Positions 1 to 10,160 of a DNA stretch of 64,000 nucleotides are shown piece after piece. The notes beneath the pieces are model-generated. The model was not told the origin of the DNA and searched no databases. It was given only the letters and a program-made list of their open reading frames with translations. Where the stretch lies: NCBI GenBank assembly GCA_013339765.2, contig CM023454.1, forward strand, positions 143,780,593-143,844,592, written 5' to 3'. The stretch's first letter is position 1, and every line of letters starts with the position of its first letter. The stretch is from Haemaphysalis longicornis. Lineage: Eukaryota; Arthropoda; Arachnida; Ixodida; Ixodidae. Made by a program: the position numbers and the translations under genes.

Positions 1-2
1 AG

Positions 3-811
3 TTGCAAGATGACCAACACCGTCAACAACAGCTGCGCAAACCCCCTGCTCTAGACCTAGCGGACTCCCACTTTCCCCCATTGCGTCAGCCTTCTAACGA
101 CAAGAACAGTAGAAGTCGGTCGAAGTCCAGGAACAATAGCCAGCAACGTGGCAACGGTTCGCGGCAACGCAGTGTCAGCCGAAATAGCCAACCATCCCAA
201 TCGAAGGAACGTGTAGCCTGGGCGGATACCCTGAAAACGCCTGCGATGCAAGTATATCATCCACCCAGGAATCGGTGTCTTTGAAGGCCCTTCGAACTGA
301 GAACGAGCAGATGAAGCAGAAAATTGAAAACCTGGAGGAAATTAACAGGGATATTCAAGAGAAGATGAATCAACTAATCTCAATGCAGCAGCGCTCCCAG
401 CAGGCACCTCCCACCCCTGCCCCGATTCCTACACCAACGGCAGTAACGCCTAGTACCTCGCAAGGAGACAATGAGCCGACTAACAAGAAGAGGGCGATGG
501 AGCTCTCTTCCACGCTAAAGGAAAAGAAATGGCAAGCACGACAGGACAAGCTTGAGGAGCGTGTCACAGCTCTTGAGGATAGATTCGAAGCATTTACAAA
601 GGAGACTACTGACCATTTCCAACAGATTCAGACTATGCTGCTACGGATGCAAGCCCAGCTTAACACTCTTGTTCCTCTTCAAGAGTCCCGACTTGAGCAT
701 GCAGCACCACCATCTATAATACCTTCGGGTCCTACAACCCTGGGACAGTCGACAATGCCTTTACCCCAAGTTCCACCCCCGGTGCAATACCCATCATGGC
801 CTCCACAGTAA
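3..811 (+). pseudogene. LINE ORF1 (Gag-like), C-terminal part, one frameshift
   Basis: Two overlapping open frames (3-284 and 275-811) join into one low-complexity protein tail. The first part is Ser/Arg/Gln rich, like the basic linker that follows CCHC zinc knuckles in I-type ORF1 proteins. The second has a coiled-coil-like stretch beginning SLKALRTENEQMKQKIENLE, then a Pro/Thr-rich linker and a second charged helix. The zinc knuckles themselves would lie upstream of the window. Such proteins coat LINE RNA in the ribonucleoprotein particle. The frame change near 275-284 breaks the gene. Its stop (809-811) overlaps the ORF2 start codon. Confidence 0.6.
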
Positions 812-2089
812 AAGATCTCCTCATTTTGCAGTGGAATTGCAATGGTTACCCAAGTAAAAAAGCACTTCTTCAACAGCACCTCACAACGCTTGCCCGCAAA
901 CCGGACATTATAATGGTACAGGAAACGCATAGCGAAGTTGCACCCAAGCTCTCTGGCTACCGCACTCACGCTAGCCCACCTAGTGCAAGAGCGGAAGCAT
1001 GAGGAGTTGGGCGCGGAGTTTCCATCTTTGTCCGTAAAGTCGTCACGTTTGTCGAACATGAACTCTTAGAACGCAGCGCTATCGAGCATTGTGCTATAGA
1101 GGTCATCACCGGGAAGAAACAGCGCAGAAGCACTTTCCTCGTAACACTGTATAGTAACCCTAAGCACCGGCAGCAACGTTTTCGCGCACTGTTACACAAG
1201 GCATCGAGGCTCGCAAAAGACAACACACTCATCATTGGCGGAGACTTCAACGCTCCACATCAAGACTGGGGTATCCAACGTCTACACCCAAAGGCCGTTA
1301 CCTCATAGAGGATGGAACCGAAGTCGGTCTCCATATGATCACGGACCCAACCGATCCCACTCGATGTGGCACTTCGATCTCAAGAGACACGACCACTCAC
1401 CTAACACTTGTCAGTGCGCCGGACACTCAGCGGCCTATCCGATGGAGAAACACCCATGAGGATTAGGCAGTGATCATTATGTCCTCGAAATCACCGTTCC
1501 CGTCTCTGAAAAGACGCCGGAAGTCCATAAACACACCCATACGGATTGGATAGCTTTCCGGAAATCTCTACCCACAGAAAGAATGGAGATAGATGACATT
1601 GAGGCTTGGGCGGCTGCTGTAGTCCAAACGACCAAGGAAGTCACGCAAGAAATAGAGACTGCGGAAGATATCCCCCAACTAGATAGTCACCTGGCGCATT
1701 TATTGGAAGCTAAAAAATCCGTCGAGGCTAGATGGCAGAAGCAACGTCTGAACCGTCGCCTCCGAAAAAAGGTGGCGACTCTCAATCGACAAATCGAAGC
1801 CCACTGTAAGGTGTTATGTGCGCCACAGTGGCACGAGCTGTGCGCGGAGGCAGACGGGCAACTTCATAAGAGTAAGACTTTGAACTTGCTCCGGCATCTT
1901 CTCGATAACACCAAGACAAAGAGCCATCATCATAACACCTTACAACGTATCCTCCACAGAGCATTGGTGGCCATGGGGAAAAGCGAAGTAAAGAGAAGAC
2001 TGGACGAAAAGTACTTACCCGTAACACCCACCCACGACTACCCGGAATACGCCGGAATGGATAACGCCGACCTAGACCGAGGTATCTAA
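796..2089 (+). pseudogene. LINE ORF2, APE-type endonuclease and linker, broken
   Basis: ATG at 796 sits inside the end of ORF1, the usual ORF1/ORF2 overlap of I-type elements. The endonuclease nicks target DNA to prime reverse transcription. Visible motifs are LQWNCNG (N), VQETHSE (catalytic E) near 920, IIGGDFNAP (D/N pair) near 1230 and SDHY near 1473 (catalytic D/H). A stop at about 1000 and frame changes near 1000-1300 and 1460 inactivate it. From 1583 to 2089 one open frame covers the charged linker between endonuclease and RT and ends in a stop shortly before the RT fingers. Confidence 0.75.
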
Positions 2090-3760
2090 ACATGGGAAGT
2101 TCGGGCTGCATTACTAACCCTGAACTGTAAGTCGGCAGCCGGTCCTGACCGGGTATCGAACAAGGCACTCAGAAATCTCAACGATACTGCAATTGACGCC
2201 CTTGCGAGATACTTCAACGTCTGCTGGAGCACAGGCCGACTTCCTCGCCAATGGAAGACTGCTAGGACCATCCTGATCCCGAAACCGGGAAAGCCGCCCA
2301 GCATCGAACACCTACGCCCCATTTCCCTTACCTCATGTATTGGGCAAGGTCTTAGAACATGTTCTTATGAATCGCTGGCAACGGTATCTAGAGGACAACG
2401 CACTCTACCCAAACACTATGGTTGGATTCCGTGAAAAGCTCAGCACACAGGATGCCATGTTACTCCTCAAGCGGGAAATTGTCGACAACACCACTACCCG
2501 GGATAATCGAGCAATTCTCGGACTCGATATACAAAATGCTTTCGACAAAATTCAGCATTCTGCGATCCTTCAACAAGTGACCAACCTCAACATGGGTCAG
2601 CGATCCTACAACTACATCAGAGATTTCCTCACGGGAAGATACACCCAGATCTGTGCGGGCCAACTAGAGTTACCGGAGAAACAACTGGGCAGTGTGGAAA
2701 CACCGCAAGGCTCCGTTATCTCTCCGCTACTCTTTAATCTAGTTATGATCGGCGAGGCCAACCGCCTAGAACAAGTAAAAGATGTCCGGCACACCATATA
2801 CGCTGACGATGTTACCCTATGGGTGGCAGGAGGTAGTGATGGCCACATTGAAGAAACGCTACAGGAAGCTGTAAATGTGATAGAGGAGCAGCTGGCTGGT
2901 ACGGGCCTCAACTGCTCCCCGTCAAAGTCTGAGCTACTGATCATTCCGCCTTCCGGCCGACGTAAAAGGGACTATACACACAAAATCCAAGTGCATACGA
3001 AAGAAGAGCAACTTACTCCTGAAGTGTCCAAGATCAGGATACTAGGAATGCTCCTTGAACGAGGTTGTGGCAACGGAGCAACAGTGACCAAGATTGCGGC
3101 CAAGGCAGTCTCAGCGTCACAACTGATCCGGCGTGTTTCTAATAGAAGAGCAGGCATGAAGGAGAAGAGTCTCCTACGCCTCATTCAATCCTTTGCTATC
3201 AGCCATATCGCCTATGTTGCTGCCTTTCACAACTGGCGCAAACAAGAGCAAGACCGTATCAATGCTACTATCCGTAAAGAGTACAAGATCGCATTGGGTC
3301 TCCTACAAAGTGCGAGCACCGAAAGGCTCCTTGCTCTAGGGGTACACAATACCCTAGATGAAATAGCTGAAGCACAACGCGTCGCTCAACTTGAACGACT
3401 GTCTGCAACACGAACTGGACGTTACATACTACAAAGAGCCGGCCTTACACCTTCCAGCGACCCAGAGCTCATGAACGAACGTCTACCAGATACACTTCGA
3501 CAGCACCTCGTCGTATCACCGCTACCCCGCAACATGCATCCTGAGCATAATCGGGAACGACGGCTCGCCAGGGCGAAAACCTTGATCGACCTTCATGCAC
3601 GGGACAACGGAGCAGTGTATGTCGATGCAACCCATCTGCAGCACAACATGTACGTTGGCGCAACGATGCCTGCCACTACGGGAGTACTTCAATCAGCAGC
3701 CGGCGTCCGAGTATCTACAATCGCCCAGGCAGAAGAATTTGACATCGCCCTGCCATCACA
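2090..3760 (+). pseudogene. LINE ORF2, reverse transcriptase domain
   Basis: The fingers begin in one frame around 2100 (AAGPDRVSNKAL, then LRPISLTS) and shift frame near 2335 into a long open stretch from 2340. RT motifs are visible in order: GLDIQNAFDKIQ (motif A Asp), TPQGSVISPLLFNL (motif B), YADDVTLW (motif C active site) and GLNCSPSKSELL. The thumb and connection follow. It would copy the element RNA onto nicked chromosomal DNA. The active-site residues survive although the ORF as a whole is broken. Confidence 0.85.
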
Positions 3761-4474
3761 GATCCCCAGTGTACAACGGTCCTCAGCGACTCCAAGACTG
3801 CAATCCTCCACTACGCCAGAAACACAGTGTGTGCGGAAGCTGCTCGTATCCTTCGCGGTGTGCGAGCCAGTGATCGTGCCACCTATATCAAATGGTTCCC
3901 TGCCCACATGGGACTTGATGTCTCGGGGAAGGGCAACCCTAATCATAATGAGACAGTCCACTCTGCAGTGCGAGATCTAGCTTGCCGCACGGCAGGGAAC
4001 GACTGCACTGAGGCCTCGGAGTCATACGGCATGGGCAAGGAACCCCTGTTAGCCTACAGTGAAGTTTTACAATGGTACCGCAACAGTAGGAGATCTATGC
4101 CTCCCCCAAACCCTGGTCTAACCCGTACGGAGGCGGTCCTCTTTCGTCAACTGCAAACTCACTCTGTTCTTACCCCAGCCCTTGCCCGGTACGTTTGCCC
4201 CGAGGTGTACGCCACGGACATCTGTCGTCTATGCCAAGAAGCACGAGCTACCCTGGTACATCTACTATGGAACTGCCAGCCTCCTACTAGCAACACTACG
4301 ACGTTCCCACCGCAGTTTGAAGCTGCAATGAGAAGCGAAGACTACGGGACACAAGCCCGGGCCAGTAGACTACTCAACAACGCACTAGACCAACAGAGGC
4401 CGGCTCGCCGTCCAGAGGGGATTACCCATGGCACCGCCCAGGATAATACCAGACACTCAGGTACTTTGGTTTGA
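3560..4474 (+). pseudogene. LINE ORF2, RNase H domain and Cys/His C-terminus
   Basis: RNase H starts at AVYVDAT (first catalytic Asp, near 3615). After a frame change near 3750 the DSKTAI motif follows in the downstream frame, then the IKWFPAHMG region near 3890. RNase H domains are typical of the I superfamily and remove the RNA template. The C-terminus has CPEVYATDICRLC followed by VHLLWNC, a Cys/His motif common at the end of this LINE group, and TTFPPQFEAA. The same two motifs recur in the reversed fragment at 6.2-6.5 kb, which ties the two copies to related families. Confidence 0.75.
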
Positions 4475-4580
4475 CAGTGCCTGGGACAACGACATCCCCT
4501 TCACTGGACGGCTGAGCACTGGTCGCTCTCACTGGCGCCCCTAACAGGGTAGCCTCCCCTTGACTCGCTCTTGGGTGCTC

Positions 4581-4603
4581 TAATAAAGTTTTTACTCACT
4601 CAC
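4581..4603 (+). terminator. LINE polyadenylation signal and ACTC tail
   Basis: AATAAA at 4582-4587 is followed by TTTTTACTCACTCAC. Short tandem repeats rather than poly(A) are typical 3' ends for I-type LINEs. This marks the end of the first LINE. Confidence 0.6.
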
Positions 4604-4795
4604 CCTCCCCTCCTCTCTCTCAACAGCAGCTGGCGCGCACATGCATCGTAGTTAACCCGTTCGCTCCGTCGCGGTCTCGGCGTAACAGGTGCGTGATAGC
4701 AGCGCGGTGGGGCGTGGAAGGGCGCGCGCTGCTTGCGCATGCGCGCTCTCCCCCCCCCCCCGTTACTGTTCTCCCTCTACTGCGCGCGCTGCAAA

Positions 4796-4830
4796 TATAA
4801 AGCGGCTAGCGGTCGCTCGTGCTTCAGTCA
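4796..4830 (+). promoter_or_regulatory. TATA box plus initiator, candidate Pol II core promoter
   Basis: TATAAA occupies 4796-4801 and TCAGTC 4824-4829, so the initiator A (4826) lies 30 bases downstream of the first T. This is the classic arthropod TATA-Inr spacing. The upstream 150 bases are CpG-rich. What it drives is unknown; an LTR promoter or an unannotated transcript are both possible. Confidence 0.45.
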
Positions 4831-5850
4831 CTGCGTTGCTCCTTCCTTCCTTGGTTGACGCTCGCTCCCACGTTTACTCGTGTTTGCTACTCCAGCATCA
4901 CGGAAGAAGCGATGGGAGCAACACTGCTTTCAACCAGTACTGAGGCCCCAGTGCTCTGTATTTACTCGTGTTCCCCTCGCGGGAAGGCGCGGGAATTTTT
5001 TTCGTGCTTGTGGGAGGCACTTCTATCTTTTAGAATGTCTGCGATATAATGGCCTCTTAAAGGTTATAATCGCTTGATTGCGAGGTTGCTCCGATAGTTT
5101 GGACACCTAAATAAATTCGGTAAACGCATTTTTCGCAAAGTTATACGCGCATTTGCAACGTAAACAAACCGTCCTCGTCGCAAGCCTAACCGGCAAAGCC
5201 GGCGGAGGAAAAGTCGAAATAAAATGTAATCAATGTTCTCGGGAGGTACCAATATATAGTTGAAAAAGGTTCCAAGACCCTTCCGCCGCCCCCGACAGTA
5301 AGTTAGGAAGGAAAAAAAAACCTCAAATATCCAAATCGTAGCGTCCGCACCATCCGGCCGAAAACCGGCTACGAGTAGGGCGCGACCAAGGGTGGAGTAG
5401 GCGGGCAGAGGAAAAGTTGAATAACTCGGCAACCCTACGGCCTAAAGAAAACTATAATCACTCAAAGGGGCCGGCAGAACAAGGGCTACCGTTCTTTAAG
5501 GTTGGGATTCATAGTGCCTGAGATAAGCAGGATCAACGCACAGGCGGCATTCGCAGGATTCACAGACCGGAAGTCGAGCATCCTGACGTCACGTGACTAT
5601 TTATCGTGGGGCTCTTCGATTTATCGTCTCGAACTCACCGCGGACTCCCCGAGAAGCAATCCGGAATTCGTTTTCATATGTATTCCTATGGCATGGAGAA
5701 TCTTCGGACGACCTGCGGACAATCCTGGGTGAGTCCGACACGGTACATCGAAGAGACCCAGTGTTTCCAGCTCTTTCGAAAGAAGCAAAGAGGGAGGAGG
5801 AAATGATCGGTGGAGGAGGAGGGGTACTTTTATCGCTCGTGACATACGTT

Positions 5851-5938
5851 ATACCGAACGTAGGGCAATAATTACGACCGCAACGCGTTTCGTAATACCG
5901 AACGTAGGGCAATAATTACAACGGCAATACGTTTCTAC
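5851..5938 (+). repeat. 44-bp tandem duplication (2 copies)
   Basis: Units start at 5851 and 5895 with ATACCGAACGTAGGGCAATA. The first 25 bases are identical, and the remainder differs at a few positions. Confidence 0.8.
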
Positions 5939-6020
5939 ACTGATTCCGTGAGGCATGACAAGGCTTTTGTAATTTCTTAGGAAAGTGTTTCTCGGTCCCT
6001 TTAAGTTTGCTTGCGTGCTT

Positions 6021-6052
6021 TGAAGAGAGAGAAAGAGAGAGAGAGAGAGAAC
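6021..6052. repeat. (GA)n microsatellite at a LINE 3' end
   Basis: GA-rich run that reads as a CT tail on the minus strand, directly after the 3' end of the reversed LINE fragment (6053-6540). Confidence 0.75.
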
Positions 6053-6540
6053 AATTTAATTGAATTCCCTGCAGTCGGTTAAGAAGTCTCCGCACAGGGA
6101 AGACGGGTCTTCACCGCGACGCGACGCGGTCTATCTCGGGCGTCGTGGTCCTCGAGGCCTTGCTCACTGGCTACTTCTTCGGATCAAGACGGCCGCCGTC
6201 CCCTTCCTGCGGGTGCTTCCCCCCTCCCCCTCAGTTTCGCTCGGTCTAAGCCTTTCCAGAGCTGCCGAGACCTGCTGCACGGCCTGGAGCTGTGCTTCTC
6301 CATCGTAGGTCTTCCTGGCCACTTCAATTTGCGGCGGAAACGTCGTCATCATGCTTGCCTCTCTTGGGTTCACTCTGCAGTCCCACAGGATGTGAGCCGC
6401 GGTGGCTCTTTGCTTCGCACTCAGTTTGCACACATCACTTTCATAACCACTGGGGCACACGTACCCAGCTAACACGGGGGTAAGTAAGGACCCCATGGAG
6501 AGCTGTCTACTGATTAGAAATTTCATCTTTTAGGGCGAAT
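6053..6540 (-). mobile_element. I-type LINE, 3' fragment
   Basis: 5'-truncated LINE in reverse orientation, covering only the C-terminal Cys/His region and 3' UTR. The CT-repeat at 6021-6052 would be its tail. Confidence 0.7.
6164..6526 (-). pseudogene. LINE ORF2 C-terminal fragment (Cys/His tail)
   Basis: About 120 codons. LTPVLAGYVCPSGYESDVC then AAHILWDC and TTFPPQIEVA match, position for position, the tail of the first LINE (LTPALARYVCPEVYATDIC, VHLLWNC, TTFPPQFEAA). No catalytic domain is left, so it is a dead 5'-truncated copy. The two copies are clearly diverged. Confidence 0.75.
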
Positions 6541-6592
6541 AACTACAACAAACAACTGCGACACTTCCAGCCCCACCTTCCGCAGAATCGTA

Positions 6593-6845
6593 GCTGATTG
6601 ATTGATTGATTGATTGTGGGGGTTTAACGCGCCGACGCAACGCAGGCGATGAGGCGCGCCGTAGTGGAGGGCTCCGGATTAATTTTGACCACCTGGGGAT
6701 CTTTAACGTGCGCCGAAATCTCGCACACACGGGCGTTTTTGCTTTTCGCCTCCATCAGAAAAGCGGCCGCCGCGGCCGGGAATCGAACCCGCGACCTCAT
6801 GCTCAGCAGCGCAACTCCTTAGCCACTGAAGCCACCGCGGCGGGT
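6593..6845 (-). mobile_element. tRNA-derived SINE (Ruka-like), complete with TSD
   Basis: Read on the minus strand it starts with a tRNA-like head: A-box-like GTGGCTTCAGTGGCTAAG and B box GGTTCGATTCC, followed by a unique body and an (ATCA)n-type tail. The 9-bp target-site duplication AGAATCGTA lies at 6584-6592 and 6846-6854. Pol III would transcribe it, and movement depends on a LINE enzyme. The same SINE recurs at 47067-47309 and as a fragment at 17036-17182. The name is from memory of ixodid SINEs. Confidence 0.9.
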
Positions 6846-6854
6846 AGAATCGTA

Positions 6855-7035
6855 CCTCTCCGTGGCTTGTGTGCACGTTCTCTACTCACGTGTCACGCGA
6901 GTTGTCGTCAGCGAGCACGTACTAGGCTAACTCTTGTTCCATGCCTTGCAACGTGTTGGACGAAGGCAAGTAACGTACAGGCATTTTCAAGGTACGAGCC
7001 ACGCCATATTGGACTGAATATACGTCCCGTTTGGT
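6855..7035. other. Short spacer, nothing recognised
   Basis: Sequence between the SINE and the first recognisable LINE codons. No motif found. Confidence 0.4.
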
Positions 7036-7039
7036 CTTA

Positions 7040-7740
7040 TTGACAAATGTGAAGACTATATTGTAGAGCCTGTACCCTTTTCCGACCACTGCCCCGTAGT
7101 GTGCACACTAGCGGATAAAAAGCAAAAGAACTCCTTCAAATGGGATTTGTGGAAACTAAATAGCAAACCGCTTCATGATGAGGAGTTTATAAAAACTGTG
7201 AACGAAAGGATCTGAGAAATAGAACCGCAGCAAAATTGCATAGGCGAGCAATGGGAGATGTGTAAGCCAAGCATAAAACTGAAGGCTATTGAAAGGTCTA
7301 GTTGTATTAGATATGAGTAAAAGCTTCAAGGAAATACGCTGCGATCAAACTTGGAAAGGCTTATTGACGAAGAGTGCAAAGCGCGAGGTCTGTTTAAAGA
7401 TGACATCAAAAAATGAAGCAAGAACTAGAGGTGCTGGATGCAGACCGGTACCGCGGTGCACTTGTGTGCGCAAGAGCGGATAAGTTAGCCGCAGGCGAAA
7501 CGCCCACTACGTGGGCGCTTTGCTTAGAAAAGGCGCATGCTCGACGTAACCTGATAAGCGAGATAGATTGGGAAGGCCGAGTAGTGACATGGAAAGAGGA
7601 CATCGAGCATGCGTTTTTTTAATCCAACCAACAACTGTTTGCTCGCCGAAAGGTTGATTTAGAGGACATTAAAATGAATTTGCTAGTGCATTACCCAAAC
7701 TGGATGATGAAACTAAACACAGATTAGAACAGGAAATAAC
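7040..7740 (+). pseudogene. L1-like LINE ORF2, endonuclease end and linker
   Basis: VEPVPFSDHCPVV is the last endonuclease motif (SDH). The charged linker follows with stops near 7214 and 7315 and shifts near 7415, where the 7413-7622 frame continues (ELEVLDADRYRGALVCARAD, then EIDWEGRVVTWKEDIEHAFF). No function is left. It is placed by continuity with the RT that follows. Confidence 0.6.
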
Positions 7741-7741
7741 C

Positions 7742-8260
7742 GTGGAAGTAAAAAAGGCAATCCAGAGCTTGAACCCGGGCAAGTCCCCTGGCCCAGATGC
7801 GTTAACCGCGGCTTTCTATAAAGCATTTGTAGGCGTGTTAGCGCGTCTTTTGGCCGCACTGTTCAACGAGGCCTTCAAATTAAAGTTTTTACCACCATCT
7901 TTAAGCGAGGCACACACGATATTGATACCAAAAACCGACAACGCAGAAAAACTCAAGCAAGTTACATCCTACCACCCCATTTCCTTGACCAATGTAGACT
8001 ATAACATTTTCATGAAAGTGCTTGCCCAGAGAACACAAACAGTAATTCAGCAACTAATCGGATCACACCAGACATGCGGTATCAAGGGCCGTACAATATT
8101 TACTTATATACACAAAACTAGGTGCGACGTGACACGTGACGGGGTCGCAGTTCTTCAGCTCCACCTCGAGGAAACGTTCGATTGTGTGCCCGCGCACGAG
8201 ATTTTATTTTTTATTTTGGAGTATGTTGTGTAGGTTCAGTTATTAAGGAGGGTGAGGTTA
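7742..8260 (+). pseudogene. L1-like LINE ORF2, RT fingers and palm start
   Basis: LNPGKSPGPDALTAAFYKAF opens the RT. PKTDNAEKLKQVTSYHPIS corresponds to the RPISL region, and HLEETFDCVPAHEILFF to motif A (the expected Lys-Ala-Phe-Asp is altered). The frame is then disrupted by a small insertion at 8255-8329. Confidence 0.75.
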
Positions 8261-8329
8261 GGTGACTGTGAGAGGGAAAGAGGTTCCCAGCCTGCACCCC
8301 ATATGTATCGCAGGGTATAAAGGAGGGTG
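8245..8329 (+). repeat. Small insertion flanked by 10-bp direct repeats inside the RT
   Basis: AAGGAGGGTG occurs at 8245-8254 and 8320-8329, enclosing 65 bp that do not fit the RT reading, which resumes with SCSTRLMVNKSLG. The 75-bp increment looks like a small insertion with target duplication or a repair scar. Confidence 0.55.
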
Positions 8330-8890
8330 TAGTTCTGGCGTACAGGAGCTGCTCCACTAGGTTAATGGTTAATAAAAGTCTGGGGCCCCCTATAAGTGTG
8401 GAGCGTTCGGTGCGCCAGGGCTGCCTTCAAGCCCCCCACCCACCCACCTTTTTTGTCTTTACATCTAGACGTTGTGTTGCAAAATAATGGGAAACGAGCG
8501 AATCCGTGGTTTTAAGCTGCACCAGTGTGAAGTAAAATTGTTAGCCTACGCCGACGACATCGCACTATTCTGCAAAGACAAAGGAATTGTCACTATTGCT
8601 ATAGAGGATGTTAAAGCGTTTAGTATGGTGTCAGGCAGTATGGTGAACTGGTCTAAGTGCCTGGGGTTCTGGCATGGCATTGGCCGACGACACCAGGCTT
8701 ATTTGCACGTGTCAGTTGGGAAAACAAACCGGTCAAGTATCTTGGAACACCCCTCGAGAACTACAGGGATAGTGATCCATACTGGTGTGCGCCAGAACAG
8801 CGAATACGGGATACATGGGAAAAGTGGAAAGGGATGAACTTGTCGATGTTTGCCACGGCAACTGTGTGCAATTTATTTTTTGTTTGAAAG
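8330..8890 (+). pseudogene. L1-like LINE ORF2, RT palm and thumb
   Basis: RSCSTRLMVNKSLG then RSVRQGC (motif B start) in one frame, followed near 8470 by VKLLAYADDIALFCKD, the YADD active site, and VSGSMVNWSKCLGFW. A shift near 8650 continues as ENKPVKYLGTPLENYRDSDP. Motifs are well conserved, but the reading needs several frame changes. Confidence 0.75.
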
Positions 8891-9239
8891 TTATGGTTTG
8901 TAATGCGAGTGATGCATTGCTCGGGTATGAATGTTCAGAAATTGCACCGAATATTTGCAGTGTTTATAAGGTCGTCGACGTGAGGAAGGTGTGCAAGAAC
9001 AAACCTCTCCAGACATGTACGAGACGGTGGACTGGGACTGGCGCATTTGTTCGTGCGCCAGTTAGGTAATCGGTTTCTTTTTTGGGGGGACACAAGCGCC
9101 CTTTTTTAAGAAGCGTGTGCCAGGTGCGCTTAGGTCATGTGCCAGCGCAGTTTGTGGTGTCTACAAAAATGATGTAGGGGAGAATTTTCGGGTATTTTTG
9201 AGAAATCGTGCCGGCGCTATGATTTTTGACGGCAGGCTT

Positions 9240-9844
9240 TTCAGTGTAGTACGTGAGCGATATTTCACGTAAAAAGTTGTACAAGGACTTATGTGATAAC
9301 CTATTCCCTGTGCCACGGTACAGAACATTGCACATTGCAGGCCCCGGGCAAGATGATCTTGAAAGGCTCAAACGGGATGCCAGTTCAGGGTGGGGCGTAA
9401 GTCTTTCTTCTTTAAACTCCACACCGGGACACTCACAGTTCAAACATGGCTTCAAGATAAAAGGTTTGAAGTTATGTGGGGTAGAGATTGCACAATTTGT
9501 AACCAACCGGAAACAACAGACCACGTGTTCATACACTGCTGGATGGCAGTCTACTTTTGGGACGTCCTACAGTGAACACTCCACAAAGCATTTCCGTTAA
9601 ACCCACACGGCATTCGGTACCTCCCAACCGAAAGTGAAGAGGGCGTGCCGTACGAAATGCTAATGCTAATGGGCCTGTACAGTATTTGGAAGGCGCGCAT
9701 GGCATGGTTTCACGGTGATGTGGATGCTAGGCCGGCGCGACAGTACTTTCGTAAGAGTGTGACGCTGTATGTTGAAGGGCTTAAAGCCCAAGAGTATGTG
9801 CCTGAATGGTTGGCACGCGTGGAACCACTGATCACACTGAAATG
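9240..9844 (+). pseudogene. L1-like LINE ORF2, C-terminal region
   Basis: VSDISRKKLYKDLCDNLFPV, then in the next frame FKLHTGTLTVQTWLQDK, RDCTICNQPETTDHVFIHCW (Cys-Cys-His-Cys motif, 9480-9545), and finally MLMLMGLYSIWKARMAWFHG with a stop at about 9842. It is the usual end of this LINE protein, lying about 100 bases before the poly(A) tail. Confidence 0.7.
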
Positions 9845-9949
9845 ACTTTTTAACGACAACACCGCCCGAAAGAACCAGATTGTGGCTTTGTATCAACTCG
9901 TGTTGCCTTGTGTTGGAATGTGTTGCTTTTGTGCATGTTTAAGTCTGGC

Positions 9950-9963
9950 AATAAAAAAAAAAA
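9950..9963 (+). terminator. LINE poly(A) signal and tail
   Basis: AATAAA merges into an 11-base A run. It marks the 3' end of the L1-like element. Confidence 0.6.
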
Positions 9964-10160
9964 GTTGGGGTAGCGCGGTGGTAACGCCCTCGGGTCATAC
10001 TCCGGAGACCCAGGTTCGCTTCCCTATCGCTCGGAAATGTGTTTCTATATTTACTCTTTTCAGCGGTGGCCGTTTTCTGTGCAGAATGATAACAACAACT
10101 TCACCAACAACAACGCCGATTGTTCGTCCAACGGGGCACTTCAGGCTTTCGCCTTTAAAA
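9964..10160 (+). mobile_element. tRNA-like SINE joined to the LINE tail
   Basis: A-box-like TAGCGCGGTGGTAAC (9971-9985) and B box GGTTCGCTTCC (10013-10023) lie 27 bases apart inside a tRNA-like 65-base head. The downstream body ends near the TTCGCCTTTAAA segment. It starts immediately after the LINE A-run, so it either inserted in the tail or was co-mobilised with it. Its 3' boundary is approximate. Confidence 0.6.

Larger units (their letters stand above)
1..4603 (+). mobile_element. I-type LINE (non-LTR retrotransposon), degraded, 5' end outside window
   Basis: Order along the plus strand: end of a Gag-like ORF1, APE-type endonuclease, reverse transcriptase, RNase H, a Cys/His tail, then a 3' end with AATAAA at 4582 and an ACTC-type tail. 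This domain order, with RNase H present, fits the I superfamily. ORF1 and ORF2 overlap at 796-811. Several frameshifts and stops show that the copy is dead. A fragment of a related family lies in the opposite orientation at 6.05-6.54 kb. Clade is inferred from motifs only. Confidence 0.85.
4604..6020. other. Intergenic DNA, no recognised gene
   Basis: Contains a GC-rich promoter-like segment (4640-4830), a poly(C) run near 4751-4761, and a 44-bp tandem duplication at 5851. Short open frames here show no family motif that I recognise. It could include an old LTR, but I see no paired repeat in the window to prove it. Confidence 0.5.
7036..9963 (+). mobile_element. L1/Tx1-like LINE, 5'-truncated and rearranged
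   Basis: Starts inside the endonuclease (PFSDHCPVV near 7080) and runs through linker, RT, connection and a Cys/His C-terminus to a true poly(A) tail (AATAAA at 9950, A-run to 9963). RT wording (LIPKTDNAEKLKQVTSYHPI, LLAYADDIALF) and the poly(A) tail suit the L1/Tx1 branch rather than I or CR1. Stops, frameshifts and a small insertion break it throughout. Confidence 0.8.
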
